A model generated the notes under the pieces. It saw nothing but the letters and a program-made list of their open reading frames with translations. It was not told the origin of the DNA and searched no databases. Shown in pieces: positions 22,290 to 29,858 of a stretch of 35,025 nt of DNA. The DNA is from Deltaproteobacteria bacterium (GTDB lineage Bacteria > Desulfobacterota_D > UBA1144 > Nemesobacterales > UBA2774): contig JAJCZS010000013.1 in the NCBI GenBank assembly GCA_029262275.1, positions 1 to 35,025 of the forward strand. Direction: 5' to 3'. Each line of letters starts with the position of its first letter. Position 1 is the stretch's first letter. A program made the position numbers and the translations under genes.

Positions 22290-22784
22290 ATGAAGAATTT
22301 ATTACTTATCTTACTAGCATTCGGTTTGTTTCTATCCTTAGGTGTGGATGTACAAGCAAGAAAGTCTGATCCTTTTGTGCCAATTGTTGAATCTGACCCA
22401 TTTGTTCCGATCGTTGAATCTGATCCATTTGTCCCGGTTAAACCATCAGATTGCGTTGGATTAGATTGCGCGGCTTACGGTATTTGCGATACATATTGTG
22501 AGGATCTGGAGTGCGATACTAAGGAAGGTTTTGAAAAGAATCCGGAGATATGTGAGAAAGTGCTTAGTAAATACCAGGAGAAAACAGGTTTTCCCGGACC
22601 ACCATGTGACTGTAACAATGTATGCTTTGATGAACAAGTCGAGTGTAAGAGTGAGTGTAAGCCCGGTGATTTAGAATGCTTTGCTGACTGCTGCTCCAGT
22701 TTTGCCGATTGTCAGATAGATTGTTGCGAGCAAGTAGGAGATAAAGAATGCGTAACTGACTTTTGCGCTATAGGACCAAATTAA
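22290..22784 (+). CDS. Secreted Cys-rich protein with SDPFVP repeats
   Basis: 164 residues. Signal peptide about 1-23 (ends VQA). Residues about 26-50 are three tandem SDPFVPIVE-type units (9 residues each). The rest carries 19 Cys, including two CC pairs, in an acidic background, consistent with a heavily disulfide-bonded extracellular protein. No sorting signal or anchor. AAGGAGG precedes the ATG. No family recognised. Confidence 0.78.
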   Translation: MKNLLLILLAFGLFLSLGVDVQARKSDPFVPIVESDPFVPIVESDPFVPVKPSDCVGLDCAAYGICDTYCEDLECDTKEGFEKNPEICEKVLSKYQEKTGFPGPPCDCNNVCFDEQVECKSECKPGDLECFADCCSSFADCQIDCCEQVGDKECVTDFCAIGPN

Positions 22785-22812
22785 CCAACCAGATATCATA
22801 TTATGCAACTAG

Positions 22813-22851
22813 GGAGTCTCTAGCTACTAAAGCTTGGGACTCCTTTTTTTT
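22813..22851 (+). terminator. Intrinsic terminator after the 22290 gene
   Basis: GGAGTC (22813-22818) pairs with GACTCC (22838-22843), then eight T; loop sequence resembles that of the terminator at 22156. Confidence 0.8.
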
Positions 22852-23005
22852 ACGGGCAGCGCGCGCCGGCAAACCACTGCCTAGCAACTCATTGCAATAG
22901 CCCACATCACCCTTAATGACTATGTCGAGGGCTCAAATCCTCTTGGGGAGATCAGCAATTTCAGGAATTGACCTACTATTTTCATTCTTCGCTATTACTA
23001 ACTAG
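22852..23005. other. Gene-free stretch with locally high GC
   Basis: Begins with a GC-rich patch (GCGCGCGCCGGC) unlike its surroundings, followed by a T-arm-like GAGG..CCTC hairpin at 22927-22942. No open frame or complete RNA gene is visible. Confidence 0.3.
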
Positions 23006-23044
23006 TTTTTTATGATTTACTAATATGATAGTTTGAAAAGAGTC

Positions 23045-23074
23045 TATATATTCTATGCTCAGACAGAATATATA
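23045..23074 (+). promoter_or_regulatory. Perfect 10-bp inverted repeat before the 23118 gene
   Basis: TATATATTCT (23045-23054) and AGAATATATA (23065-23074), 10-nt spacer. It lies between a TATGATAGTTT extended -10-like element (23024-23034) and the ATG, so it would be a leader hairpin or an operator. No T run. Confidence 0.5.
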
Positions 23075-23117
23075 TTATTGATGTATAGTTTTAATTATAA
23101 ATTAGGCGGAGGGCAAT

Positions 23118-23909
23118 ATGAATTCTATTAAATTACTCGCTTTATCTTTATTTACTTTTATTAGCTTAACATCAGTAAGTTTATACGCTCAGGAACTAGT
23201 AACAAACGGCGATTTTGAAGCTGGTGGTTTAGCCGGCTGGACCACCGCGGCAAATGAACCAGATGGTAGTGGATGCGGGTTCTTTCGTTATAGCGGTACA
23301 GAGAGCTTCAACGGAAACTCTATTCAAGCTCCTCCAGTGGGTAGTCATGCAGTATCTTCAGATTCACTGGACCCCCCATGCAGCTCTGTAATATATCAGG
23401 ACATTGCAGTTCCATCAGGCGAGGAAGTATCATGTTTTCTGATCTATTACTATGAAAATTTTGCTGATGAGTTTATCTTAGGTCCGGGATTGAATTCGTC
23501 AGATGTAGGTACAGCCAATCAACAGGCCAGAATAGATATCATGACTGAAAATGCTGGGAATTTTAACACTGGAAGCGGAGTGTTGGAAAATCTCGTTCAG
23601 ACTGAGCCCGGCGATGCGAACACGCTTGATTATACAACCCTAGAGTTTGATCTTACAAAGTACGCCGGAAGCACCGTAAAGCTAAGAGCATCTCAAGCAA
23701 GTAATCGGGGAGTACTCCTATTTGCAATTGACTCTGTTTCATGCACAATCGATCAGGTAGACGATGAAGATGGAGGGAATGGGTCATCATCTGGGTGCTC
23801 ATCATTGGCAGGAGCTAAAAATTCTAGCGGACCTGAATCATTACAAGGTTTACTTTTTTATCTTTTAATTCCAGCCTTAGTTATGATACGCCGACTACGA
23901 TTCAAATAG
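23118..23909 (+). CDS. Secreted carbohydrate-binding-like protein with a distinct C-terminal anchor
   Basis: 263 residues. Signal peptide about 1-24. The mature N-terminus 'ELVTNGDFEAGGLAGWTTAAN' is the hallmark opening of CBM4/9-like or choice-of-anchor galactose-binding-type beta-sandwich domains. The C-terminus has a low-complexity DDEDGGNGSSSGCSS linker, a hydrophobic helix (LLFYLLIPALVMI) and RRLRFK. This differs from IPTL-CTERM and resembles Cys-containing GlyGly/MYXO/JDVT-like signals handled by other sorting proteases. Ligand unknown. Confidence 0.78.
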   Translation: MNSIKLLALSLFTFISLTSVSLYAQELVTNGDFEAGGLAGWTTAANEPDGSGCGFFRYSGTESFNGNSIQAPPVGSHAVSSDSLDPPCSSVIYQDIAVPSGEEVSCFLIYYYENFADEFILGPGLNSSDVGTANQQARIDIMTENAGNFNTGSGVLENLVQTEPGDANTLDYTTLEFDLTKYAGSTVKLRASQASNRGVLLFAIDSVSCTIDQVDDEDGGNGSSSGCSSLAGAKNSSGPESLQGLLFYLLIPALVMIRRLRFK

Positions 23910-24004
23910 TCGTATTATAAGAATTAAGGCATAATATTCTTAAGGGTAGGTTTTATCTATAAATAATTGTATAAGGCTTGGAAAAAATTCTGGTGGAGGC
24001 TTTT

Positions 24005-25189
24005 ATGCATTTAAGACTTAACAAATTATCACTCTTAGTGACTTTCAGATCCGTTATCACAGTAGTTTTAATTTCCTTTTTATCAATTGGTGGTTGCAAC
24101 GATAATAATAGCAGTAATAACGGTGGTCTGGGTGGGACAGAAACTAGCTGCTCTACTCTCTCAAACCCCTGCCTAACTACTTCTCAAAATGAAAACGGTA
24201 CAGAATTTGTATGCACATCATTAAGCAATGATGCCTGTGCTGTCGACCTTGAGGATGTGGCAAATCAGGTGGATCCTGACGGTACGTCAGTGGATAATAA
24301 TACTATTATGTGGATAGAAGCATGGGGCGGCAGGGGTGGGTTCACCGACAATGGCGCGAACGGAGGACCAGGAGGGTACTCCCTAACAACTACAACAATT
24401 CAGAGTATTAAAAACAATAATAGTGGATCTAGCACAATATACTATTTTCTGGGGACTGCTGGACTAAGAGCTGCGGAGAGATGCGCGGGCGGCGGCGGAG
24501 TAGCCACAATTGTAACGACCGAGGATCTTGTATTGAATCCGGACTCCAACCCTACTCAGAGCGCCCCACCAATCCTGCTAATAGCTGGTGGAGGTGGAAG
24601 TGGAGCTGCAGGTAACCATATAGGATTATGTCTTACTGGCACAACATTTAATGGAGGACACGGCGGGACGGCCATTGCGTTAGTTGATGGAGACGGAGAA
24701 GGTGCGGGAGCAGCATCTGCAAACCATACTGGAGAATCTTTTGGAGGTGGGGGGAACGAAAATGGTATGGGTGAAGGTGGTAGCTGCAACTGCAAAGGTA
24801 CCAACACTGAAAATAACCCAACAAATGGGACTGATGGTTTCGGAGGTCGTGGCGGAGTCGGAGGCAGCGGACCTGACTGTGGCGGAGTCGGAGCAGATGG
24901 TTTCTCAAACATTTCAGTCCATCTCAGTATGACCACTGGGAAGGGTGGAAATGGCGGTTCGGCAAAAGGATCCTGTGCCGCAGGCGGCGGAGCAGGCGGA
25001 GGCGGATATGGCGGTGCTGGTGGTGGAATTCATGGAAATGAAACAGAAGACGTAATAGGTGGTGCAGGGGGCGGAAGTTTTGCAATACAGTCAACCCATT
25101 CATCCGGCAAGGCTCCGACTAGTATACAGTCTAACCCTTGTGAGGATACTAATAATGGTTGTGTCCGTATCACATTTGTTTCTGATTAA
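24005..25189 (+). CDS. Glycine-rich lipoprotein
   Basis: 394 residues; start 24005 has GGAGG at 23995-23999. N-terminal signal with lipobox SIGGC (Cys about residue 31). A Cys-containing region (about 50-90) is followed by 'MWIEAWGGRGGFTDNGANGGPGGYS...YYFLGTAG' and long Gly-rich stretches, the layout of the ALK-type glycine-rich domain found in some bacterial surface proteins. Expected to be lipid-anchored, outer membrane by default. High Gly content gives locally GC-rich DNA. Function unknown. Confidence 0.8.
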   Translation: MHLRLNKLSLLVTFRSVITVVLISFLSIGGCNDNNSSNNGGLGGTETSCSTLSNPCLTTSQNENGTEFVCTSLSNDACAVDLEDVANQVDPDGTSVDNNTIMWIEAWGGRGGFTDNGANGGPGGYSLTTTTIQSIKNNNSGSSTIYYFLGTAGLRAAERCAGGGGVATIVTTEDLVLNPDSNPTQSAPPILLIAGGGGSGAAGNHIGLCLTGTTFNGGHGGTAIALVDGDGEGAGAASANHTGESFGGGGNENGMGEGGSCNCKGTNTENNPTNGTDGFGGRGGVGGSGPDCGGVGADGFSNISVHLSMTTGKGGNGGSAKGSCAAGGGAGGGGYGGAGGGIHGNETEDVIGGAGGGSFAIQSTHSSGKAPTSIQSNPCEDTNNGCVRITFVSD

Positions 25190-25440
25190 ATATATATAGG
25201 TAGCTTAAAGATATACTTGCCTTTCGGCTCCCTTTTATAGTTTTATGTCACCCTTATGGTCTGTTCTCAATACCACTGATTTCTATCCATTTTTAATCAG
25301 TATTACCTAGACTAATATATTTCGGCACCATTATGTATATAGGATCTGTAATATATACTAACAAATCATACTGAGAGATAAGAAGAGTATACGAATATCC
25401 TAAGAGGTTTGGTGAAATGGATTACAAGTCACAGAATGAT
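25190..25440. other. Gene-free stretch upstream of the TetR gene
   Basis: A weak hairpin (GTAGC...GCTCC) right after the Gly-rich gene may terminate it. Beyond that I see AT-rich sequence with no coding frame or clear structure. Confidence 0.35.
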
Positions 25441-25455
25441 ATTTATTTGAACGAT

Positions 25456-25484
25456 TAGTCAAGATCAGTTAGTTATATTATAAT
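25456..25484 (+). promoter_or_regulatory. Putative tetR promoter with operator element
   Basis: TAGTCAAGA (25456-25464) overlaps the -35 position of a TATAAT -10 at 25479-25484. Its reverse complement TCTTGACTA occurs at the promoter of the next gene (26147-26155), so the regulator may bind both. Confidence 0.4.
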
Positions 25485-25503
25485 ATTCAGAAAGGAACTT
25501 ACT

Positions 25504-26085
25504 ATGCCTTGGGAAAAATCATTTGAAACTGCTGAAGCAATAGATTCTGCAATGCATGTGTTTTGGGAAAAAAGTTATATTGGCACATCAATCTCAGACT
25601 TGACCGATGCTATTGGCATCAAGCGAGGTAGTTTGTACAATGCGTTTGGGAGCAAGCAGGAGTTATTTGTAGAAGCACTACTCAAATATGATATGGAGCA
25701 TCGTAGGGCTGGCCTGATTCAACTAGAATCTAATTATGAACCGCGACAGGCAATACATACATTATTTGAATCACTAGTAAGCCAATCAATTAATGATAAA
25801 GAGAAGAAAGGCTGTTTCCTAGTAAACACAGCTTTAGAATTACCCTCTCATACCAAGGAAGTTGCTGTTATTGTCAGATCCGGTTTTCAAGATATTGAAA
25901 ATTTCTTTGAACGACTTATTAAACTCGGTCAGAAACAATCTGAAATTCCTGAATCTGTTAATCCTCAAGATACCGCAAAGGCGCTATTGGGTTTCATCAT
26001 TTCAATTAGGGTACTAGCCCGCGGAGCATTTGATGAAAATGAAATACGCTCAATCGCATCGCAAGCAACTCGTTTGATTTCCTAA
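25504..26085 (+). CDS. TetR/AcrR family transcriptional regulator
   Basis: 193 residues. The N-terminal helix-turn-helix 'GTSISDLTDAIGIKRGSLYNAFGSKQELFVEAL' (about 27-59) is canonical TetR; the C-terminal helical ligand/dimer domain matches the TetR_C group seen in AcrR-like regulators ('FLVNTALELPSHTKEVAVIVRSGFQDIENFFERLI'). Start at 25504 preceded by AAAGGAA. Likely represses itself and the NTF2-like gene that follows 164 nt downstream, given the shared TCTTGACTA element. Inducer unknown. Confidence 0.92.
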   Translation: MPWEKSFETAEAIDSAMHVFWEKSYIGTSISDLTDAIGIKRGSLYNAFGSKQELFVEALLKYDMEHRRAGLIQLESNYEPRQAIHTLFESLVSQSINDKEKKGCFLVNTALELPSHTKEVAVIVRSGFQDIENFFERLIKLGQKQSEIPESVNPQDTAKALLGFIISIRVLARGAFDENEIRSIASQATRLIS

Positions 26086-26146
26086 ACCCTTCTTTTATTA
26101 CCAACCTATGAAACAAATATTGCACATGAAGGTATTTTTTAGATAG

Positions 26147-26176
26147 TCTTGACTAGTCGGTCTAAACTAATACAAT
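26147..26176 (+). promoter_or_regulatory. Promoter and candidate TetR operator of the 26250 gene
   Basis: TTGACT (26149-26154), 16 nt, TACAAT (26171-26176). The spacer holds the palindrome GACTAGTC and the imperfect dyad TAGTCGGTCTA, so a repressor here would block the polymerase. Confidence 0.5.
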
Positions 26177-26249
26177 AGTCATATTGGATAATAAAACTAC
26201 TTATTACATATAGAAATTGTCCATAAACACACACTAGGAGGTATTTATT

Positions 26250-26651
26250 ATGAGTAAATCAAGTTTAGAATCAGATGCAGCAAAGGCTATCATAGCTAAT
26301 GACCGGATATGGTGTGATGCCTATAGAAGTGGGGATGCCGCCAAAATTGCTTCTTTATATACTGAGGACGGACAGCTTCTCCCGCAAAACAGTGAAGTTG
26401 TATCCGGTCAGGAGAATATAAAAAACTTGTTGCAGAGCCTAATTGATGGAGGTGTAATAGCAGAGGTAGAAATCAATCCTTCTGAAATTATAGACAATGG
26501 AGACAACGCAACTGAGATTGGGGTATATATAATGAAAGGGCCTGATAGTAATATTGTGGATAAGGGTAAATATATAGTAATTTGGAAAAAAGTAGGTGAC
26601 GAGTTCAAATTCTACCGCGATATGTTCAGTAGCGATCTGCCCTCACAATAA
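26250..26651 (+). CDS. NTF2-like/SnoaL-like (DUF4440-type) protein
   Basis: 133 residues, a single cone-shaped alpha+beta domain: 'AIIANDRIWCDAYRSGDAAKIASLYTEDGQLLPQNSEVVSGQENIKNLLQSLIDGG' is the standard opening, and 'KGKYIVIWKKVGDEFKFYRDMFSSD' the closing strands. No signal peptide; cytoplasmic. Members include steroid isomerases, cyclases and stress proteins; the pocket residues do not identify a reaction. AGGAGG precedes the ATG. Probably controlled by the adjacent TetR regulator. Confidence 0.87.
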   Translation: MSKSSLESDAAKAIIANDRIWCDAYRSGDAAKIASLYTEDGQLLPQNSEVVSGQENIKNLLQSLIDGGVIAEVEINPSEIIDNGDNATEIGVYIMKGPDSNIVDKGKYIVIWKKVGDEFKFYRDMFSSDLPSQ

Positions 26652-26683
26652 TAGCAGCTAAATTATAATATTGAGTATAACAA

Positions 26684-26719
26684 GGGAGCTTGGTGCAGCT
26701 AGTGCCGGCTCCCTTTTTT
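26684..26719 (+). terminator. Terminator of the GGGAGC/GCTCCC family (copy 4)
   Basis: GGGAGC (26684-26689) pairs with GCTCCC (26708-26713), six T; loop closely similar to the one at 15298. Confidence 0.88.
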
Positions 26720-26760
26720 ATACCTGCTCCACTCATTTAGAGTTTTACATGCGCTGTATA

Positions 26761-26790
26761 TTGCGAATCAGACTTTTTTTGTGATAGAAT
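26761..26790 (+). promoter_or_regulatory. Extended -10 promoter of the 26820 gene
   Basis: TTGCGA (26761-26766), 18 nt, TAGAAT (26785-26790) preceded by TGTGA. Same -10 form as the sorted-protein set with a different -35. Confidence 0.5.
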
Positions 26791-26819
26791 GGGAATATTC
26801 TCATGGCGGAGGTAGTAGA

Positions 26820-28484
26820 ATGAAATTCCCTCACTTTTTTCCTATATTATTGATAATTGCATTGCCCATACTTTTTTCATGTGCGGCAAAGACACCTGGG
26901 ACTGACTCTCAAGAAACTCAAGTTTATAACCTCGAAGACCTGCCTCTATCTGACAATCTGGTTAAACAGATAAAAAACGGTGATGAACAGAAATATATAA
27001 TGTATACGTTCTATACGGTTGGTGATAAAAACAAAATCCACAAACAGTACTGGGAAGGACTCATCGTCTTTGATGATATGCCATTTGCTGATATGGCTAT
27101 TGCCAACCCGGAGAATCAGGGAAAAGTTGTTAATTGGCGGCAGGACCCTCTTAGGAAAAGCTACAGCAGAGATGTATACAATGTAAATGGAGTACTGTTT
27201 AGAAGAACCACCATCAATCCCGATGGCTCCGCAGTGGATTCGGTTGATCTAAATGGAGATGGCCGTGCTGATTTTACAGAGGCAAGCTTGCCCAATGGAG
27301 ATGAACTAGTTATCGCCTCTGACCCTCTGGGAGTGAAATTTCTAAATGAATTGCTTGAAGAAAGACTTACATTTTGTAATAACTCTGAGACACTCGGTGT
27401 TCCGAGGGAAGAAATACCGGGCTGCCGTCGTTCTAGCGGACCTGGGGAGTCTGGCTTTGGCTCAGGTGTAGGTCCTGCCGATGCAGGAAATCCTTATGAT
27501 CAGTTCATGGAAAGTATGTGCGAAGGATATGAAACCGGCGGTGCCTCGAGCCTACCGGGTGCTACACATGCGCGAAATCTTGTCGGTGTTGAGAGACGCA
27601 ATTCTTGGAGAGCATTTACAGATAGAACGCGTTTAACAGAAACAGTAATAGAGAGCTACGATGACAGCTCCACGTTAACGTATGAAAATGCAATTGTAAC
27701 TCAAAACGATGGAACAGTAACATTTCTTGCGTCAAAGAGAGAGGACAATGTTGATGGTAGCTCTATTACAAACGCCACTGGAGTTACTAACCGTACTGAT
27801 GGTAGCACTGAAACTTCTAGCTATACAACTAGAGCTAGTGCTGATGGTAGTTCTACGGAGAGAGGCTCAACAGTGATACGCCGCAGGGACGGCAGTACGA
27901 CAACTCAGCATTGGAGAACGACAACACGGTCCGATGGCACCTCGACAACCAGAACGTGGGAAAGAACAGATCGGGCTGACGGCACCTCTTCAGCCACACC
28001 GGTTACAGAGACTGAATGCTCAAGTGACGGCAGCTGTTCTGAGCCGATACCAGCACCAGATTCAGACACTGAACACCCAGGGCCTGAACCTGATCATAAC
28101 CAAGCAATGGGTGAATTTTGTGATACATGGAGACAATCCAACGAAGACAGGCCTAATGACATCTCTGAGCTAAACCGTGCAGCCAACGAGGAGCGCTGCA
28201 GCATAGAGCCTGATGAGTCTGCCTCCTCAGATGGCAGTTCCTTGACCGAAAACTGTTATTTTGATATTCAAGGTAGGGATGAACTAGCTGAGTTTATTGC
28301 TGGAGGCACTTGTGTCACAGCATCAGGCGGAACTCATTTCGACTATGATAGCTCTAACCCTAGGGCATGCACGCAAAATAGATTCTTTATTCTAGAGCGC
28401 GGGCTTATAATGAATGGATCATCAGGTTTATCTGGGGTTGAGTTATGCGAAGATGATCTTGCATGCGACCCTGCAGATTTTTAG
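26820..28484 (+). CDS. Lipoprotein with 15-residue DG tandem repeats
   Basis: 554 residues; start 26820 follows GGAGG (26808-26812). Signal peptide with lipobox LFSC (Cys about 21). Residues about 136-152 contain DLNGDGRADFTEA, an EF-hand-like calcium loop. Residues about 297-402 are seven tandem 15-residue units starting DGSS/DGST/DGTS with alternating Thr/Ser and Arg, likely a beta-repeat rod. A Cys-containing C-terminal domain follows with no anchor helix. Expected to be lipid-anchored in the envelope. No named family recognised; the repeats recall YD/MORN-like short beta-repeats only in general form. Confidence 0.8.
   Translation: MKFPHFFPILLIIALPILFSCAAKTPGTDSQETQVYNLEDLPLSDNLVKQIKNGDEQKYIMYTFYTVGDKNKIHKQYWEGLIVFDDMPFADMAIANPENQGKVVNWRQDPLRKSYSRDVYNVNGVLFRRTTINPDGSAVDSVDLNGDGRADFTEASLPNGDELVIASDPLGVKFLNELLEERLTFCNNSETLGVPREEIPGCRRSSGPGESGFGSGVGPADAGNPYDQFMESMCEGYETGGASSLPGATHARNLVGVERRNSWRAFTDRTRLTETVIESYDDSSTLTYENAIVTQNDGTVTFLASKREDNVDGSSITNATGVTNRTDGSTETSSYTTRASADGSSTERGSTVIRRRDGSTTTQHWRTTTRSDGTSTTRTWERTDRADGTSSATPVTETECSSDGSCSEPIPAPDSDTEHPGPEPDHNQAMGEFCDTWRQSNEDRPNDISELNRAANEERCSIEPDESASSDGSSLTENCYFDIQGRDELAEFIAGGTCVTASGGTHFDYDSSNPRACTQNRFFILERGLIMNGSSGLSGVELCEDDLACDPADF
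27708..28025 (+). repeat. Seven coding repeats of 45 bp (15 residues)
   Basis: DG dipeptides recur exactly every 15 residues seven times; DNA identity between units is limited, so the array is old and maintained at protein level. Confidence 0.75.
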
Positions 28485-28513
28485 AGCTTCGGCAAACATA
28501 CTTTACAAGTTGA

Positions 28514-28541
28514 TTGCGATTAACTTTTCACATGATAAGAT
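28514..28541 (+). promoter_or_regulatory. Extended -10 promoter of the 28580 gene
   Basis: TTGCGA (28514-28519), 16 nt, TAAGAT (28536-28541) preceded by CATGA. Confidence 0.45.
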
Positions 28542-28579
28542 AGATATATATATGTTTTCAACTCTTAGGAGGGTACAAG

Positions 28580-28963
28580 ATGACAAGCAAGAACATTATT
28601 TCAACTGTAGTTATTTCCCTTTTTGTATTCGGTTTTGTATTTTTAACGCTACCTGAAAAAGGGTACTCTGGCACTGGAATCCCAACGTTTCCACCAGTCA
28701 TTGGGGGATGCTGTCAATATTTAGAAATTGCGGAGGCTGGATCTGCTTGTGCTGAAGTTGTATTTGAACAGTGCCCAGCACCTCCACCCGGATTTGCTTT
28801 TGATGACTTTAGAACAGGTGAGTCTTGTGTTGTAGAAACAGGCCGATGTGAGCGTCCAGCAGCAGACGTTCCTACCCTATCCGAATGGGGTCTAATAGCC
28901 ATGGCTGGTATTTTGGGAATAGTAGGTTTTATGATTATTAGAAGAAGAAAACAAGTAGCATAA
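28580..28963 (+). CDS. Small IPTL-CTERM protein with CC-type disulfide module
   Basis: 127 residues. Signal peptide about 1-32 (ends GYSG). The mature part holds one 'GGCCQYLEIAEAGSACAEVVFEQC...F...GESCVVETGRC' module, then VPTLSEWGL, helix, RRRK. GGAGGG precedes the ATG. Closest in layout to the 20695 product; the CCQ opening is shared. Probably exported, disulfide-bonded and exosortase-processed. Confidence 0.8.
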   Translation: MTSKNIISTVVISLFVFGFVFLTLPEKGYSGTGIPTFPPVIGGCCQYLEIAEAGSACAEVVFEQCPAPPPGFAFDDFRTGESCVVETGRCERPAADVPTLSEWGLIAMAGILGIVGFMIIRRRKQVA

Positions 28964-28990
28964 ACATACAAGTTAGAACAAAAACTATAA

Positions 28991-29026
28991 GGGGCTTTGC
29001 ACATCTAGTGCAGGCCCTTTTTTTTT
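28991..29026 (+). terminator. Intrinsic terminator after the 28580 gene
   Basis: GGGC...GCCC with inner GCA/TGC pairing, followed by nine T. Confidence 0.85.
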
Positions 29027-29120
29027 GCTTATTTATTTGTTCTTTAGTCCATTATTCTTAGATTTAGAGCTAATAAAGTGATCTGTATAAAGCATCGCTT
29101 AATTTCAAATTATATAATCG

Positions 29121-29149
29121 TTGTTATCTATATTGCAATATGATAGAAT
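29121..29149 (+). promoter_or_regulatory. Extended -10 promoter of the 29187 gene
   Basis: TTGTTA (29121-29126), 17 nt, TAGAAT (29144-29149) preceded by TATGA; the closest to consensus of the set. Confidence 0.65.
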
Positions 29150-29186
29150 TGAAAATTATTGACAATATTCCTGGCGGAGGATGATA

Positions 29187-29690
29187 ATGAAAACTAATAG
29201 ATCTATATCGTTATCGGTTGGTTTTTTCCTAGTTTTTGCTTTAGCCCTACTTATTATTCCAAAAGAATCACACTCTGGTATGGCCTTCAGTCTTGGATGC
29301 TGTATAGCCGATAATGAATGCTTGGGATGTGGTGAGCTTGGTGAGGATTGTGCAGTTACCCAAGGTACCTGTCTATTAGACCTGGGCGGCACTTTCTTTG
29401 AGGGAAGCAGTTTTTGCTCGGAAGGGTTGCCTGGGGCAAATTGTTTTGCTGCTGGCGGCACACCAGGGTGTTGTATAACAGGCCCAGGCTTATGTCAGGA
29501 TGATGTAATTATTTCATCCTGCGGTGGTGATCAATGGTTTTTAGATACTGCATGCTCCGAAGTATCAGTATGTTCTGAGAGTCCAAACAGGAATATCCCT
29601 ACTCTATCTAAATGGGGGCTTATATCTATAGCTCTTATTCTTGGTATAGCAGGATTTATAGTAATAAGAAGAAGACAAGCAACAGCTTAA
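29187..29690 (+). CDS. IPTL-CTERM protein with two CC-type disulfide modules
   Basis: 167 residues; start 29187 preferred over 29181, which abuts the GGCGGAGG ribosome site. Signal peptide about 1-31. Two Cys modules: 'GCCIADNECLGCGELGEDCAVTQGTCL...F...SFCSEGLPGANC' and 'GCCITGPGLCQDDVIISSCGG..W....ACSEVSVC'. Sorting motif IPTLSKWGL with Lys in place of Glu, helix, RRRQ. A two-module relative of the 20695 and 28580 products. Confidence 0.8.
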   Translation: MKTNRSISLSVGFFLVFALALLIIPKESHSGMAFSLGCCIADNECLGCGELGEDCAVTQGTCLLDLGGTFFEGSSFCSEGLPGANCFAAGGTPGCCITGPGLCQDDVIISSCGGDQWFLDTACSEVSVCSESPNRNIPTLSKWGLISIALILGIAGFIVIRRRQATA

Positions 29691-29724
29691 ATCAAAGCAA
29701 ATAACTCAAATCAATTTTTCACAG

Positions 29725-29763
29725 GGAACCCCTAACTGCTTGTGTAGTTAGGGGTCCTTTTTT
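29725..29763 (+). terminator. Strong intrinsic terminator after the 29187 gene
   Basis: ACCCCTAACT (29728-29737) pairs with AGTTAGGGGT (29746-29755), extended by GG/CC, then six T. Confidence 0.92.
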
Positions 29764-29858
29764 ATTTCCGAACATTTTCATTAATTGTACAAAATAGTAA
29801 TAGAGAATCTGAAAGGTAATGTACAATAAAGATAAAATCTAATTAATGGAGGGGTTTA

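Noticed and set aside
22921-22954. T-arm-like sequence GAGGGCTCAAATCCTC followed by TTGGGGAGATCA, resembling the 3' end of a tRNA
   Set aside because: The stem is only 4 bp with an 8-nt loop, no matching acceptor 5' strand, D-arm or anticodon arm lies upstream, and there is no CCA. At most a degenerate fragment.
24556-24936. Proline-rich minus-strand frame within the Gly-rich lipoprotein gene
   Set aside because: A typical shadow of GGN-rich coding sequence; no start signal or family.
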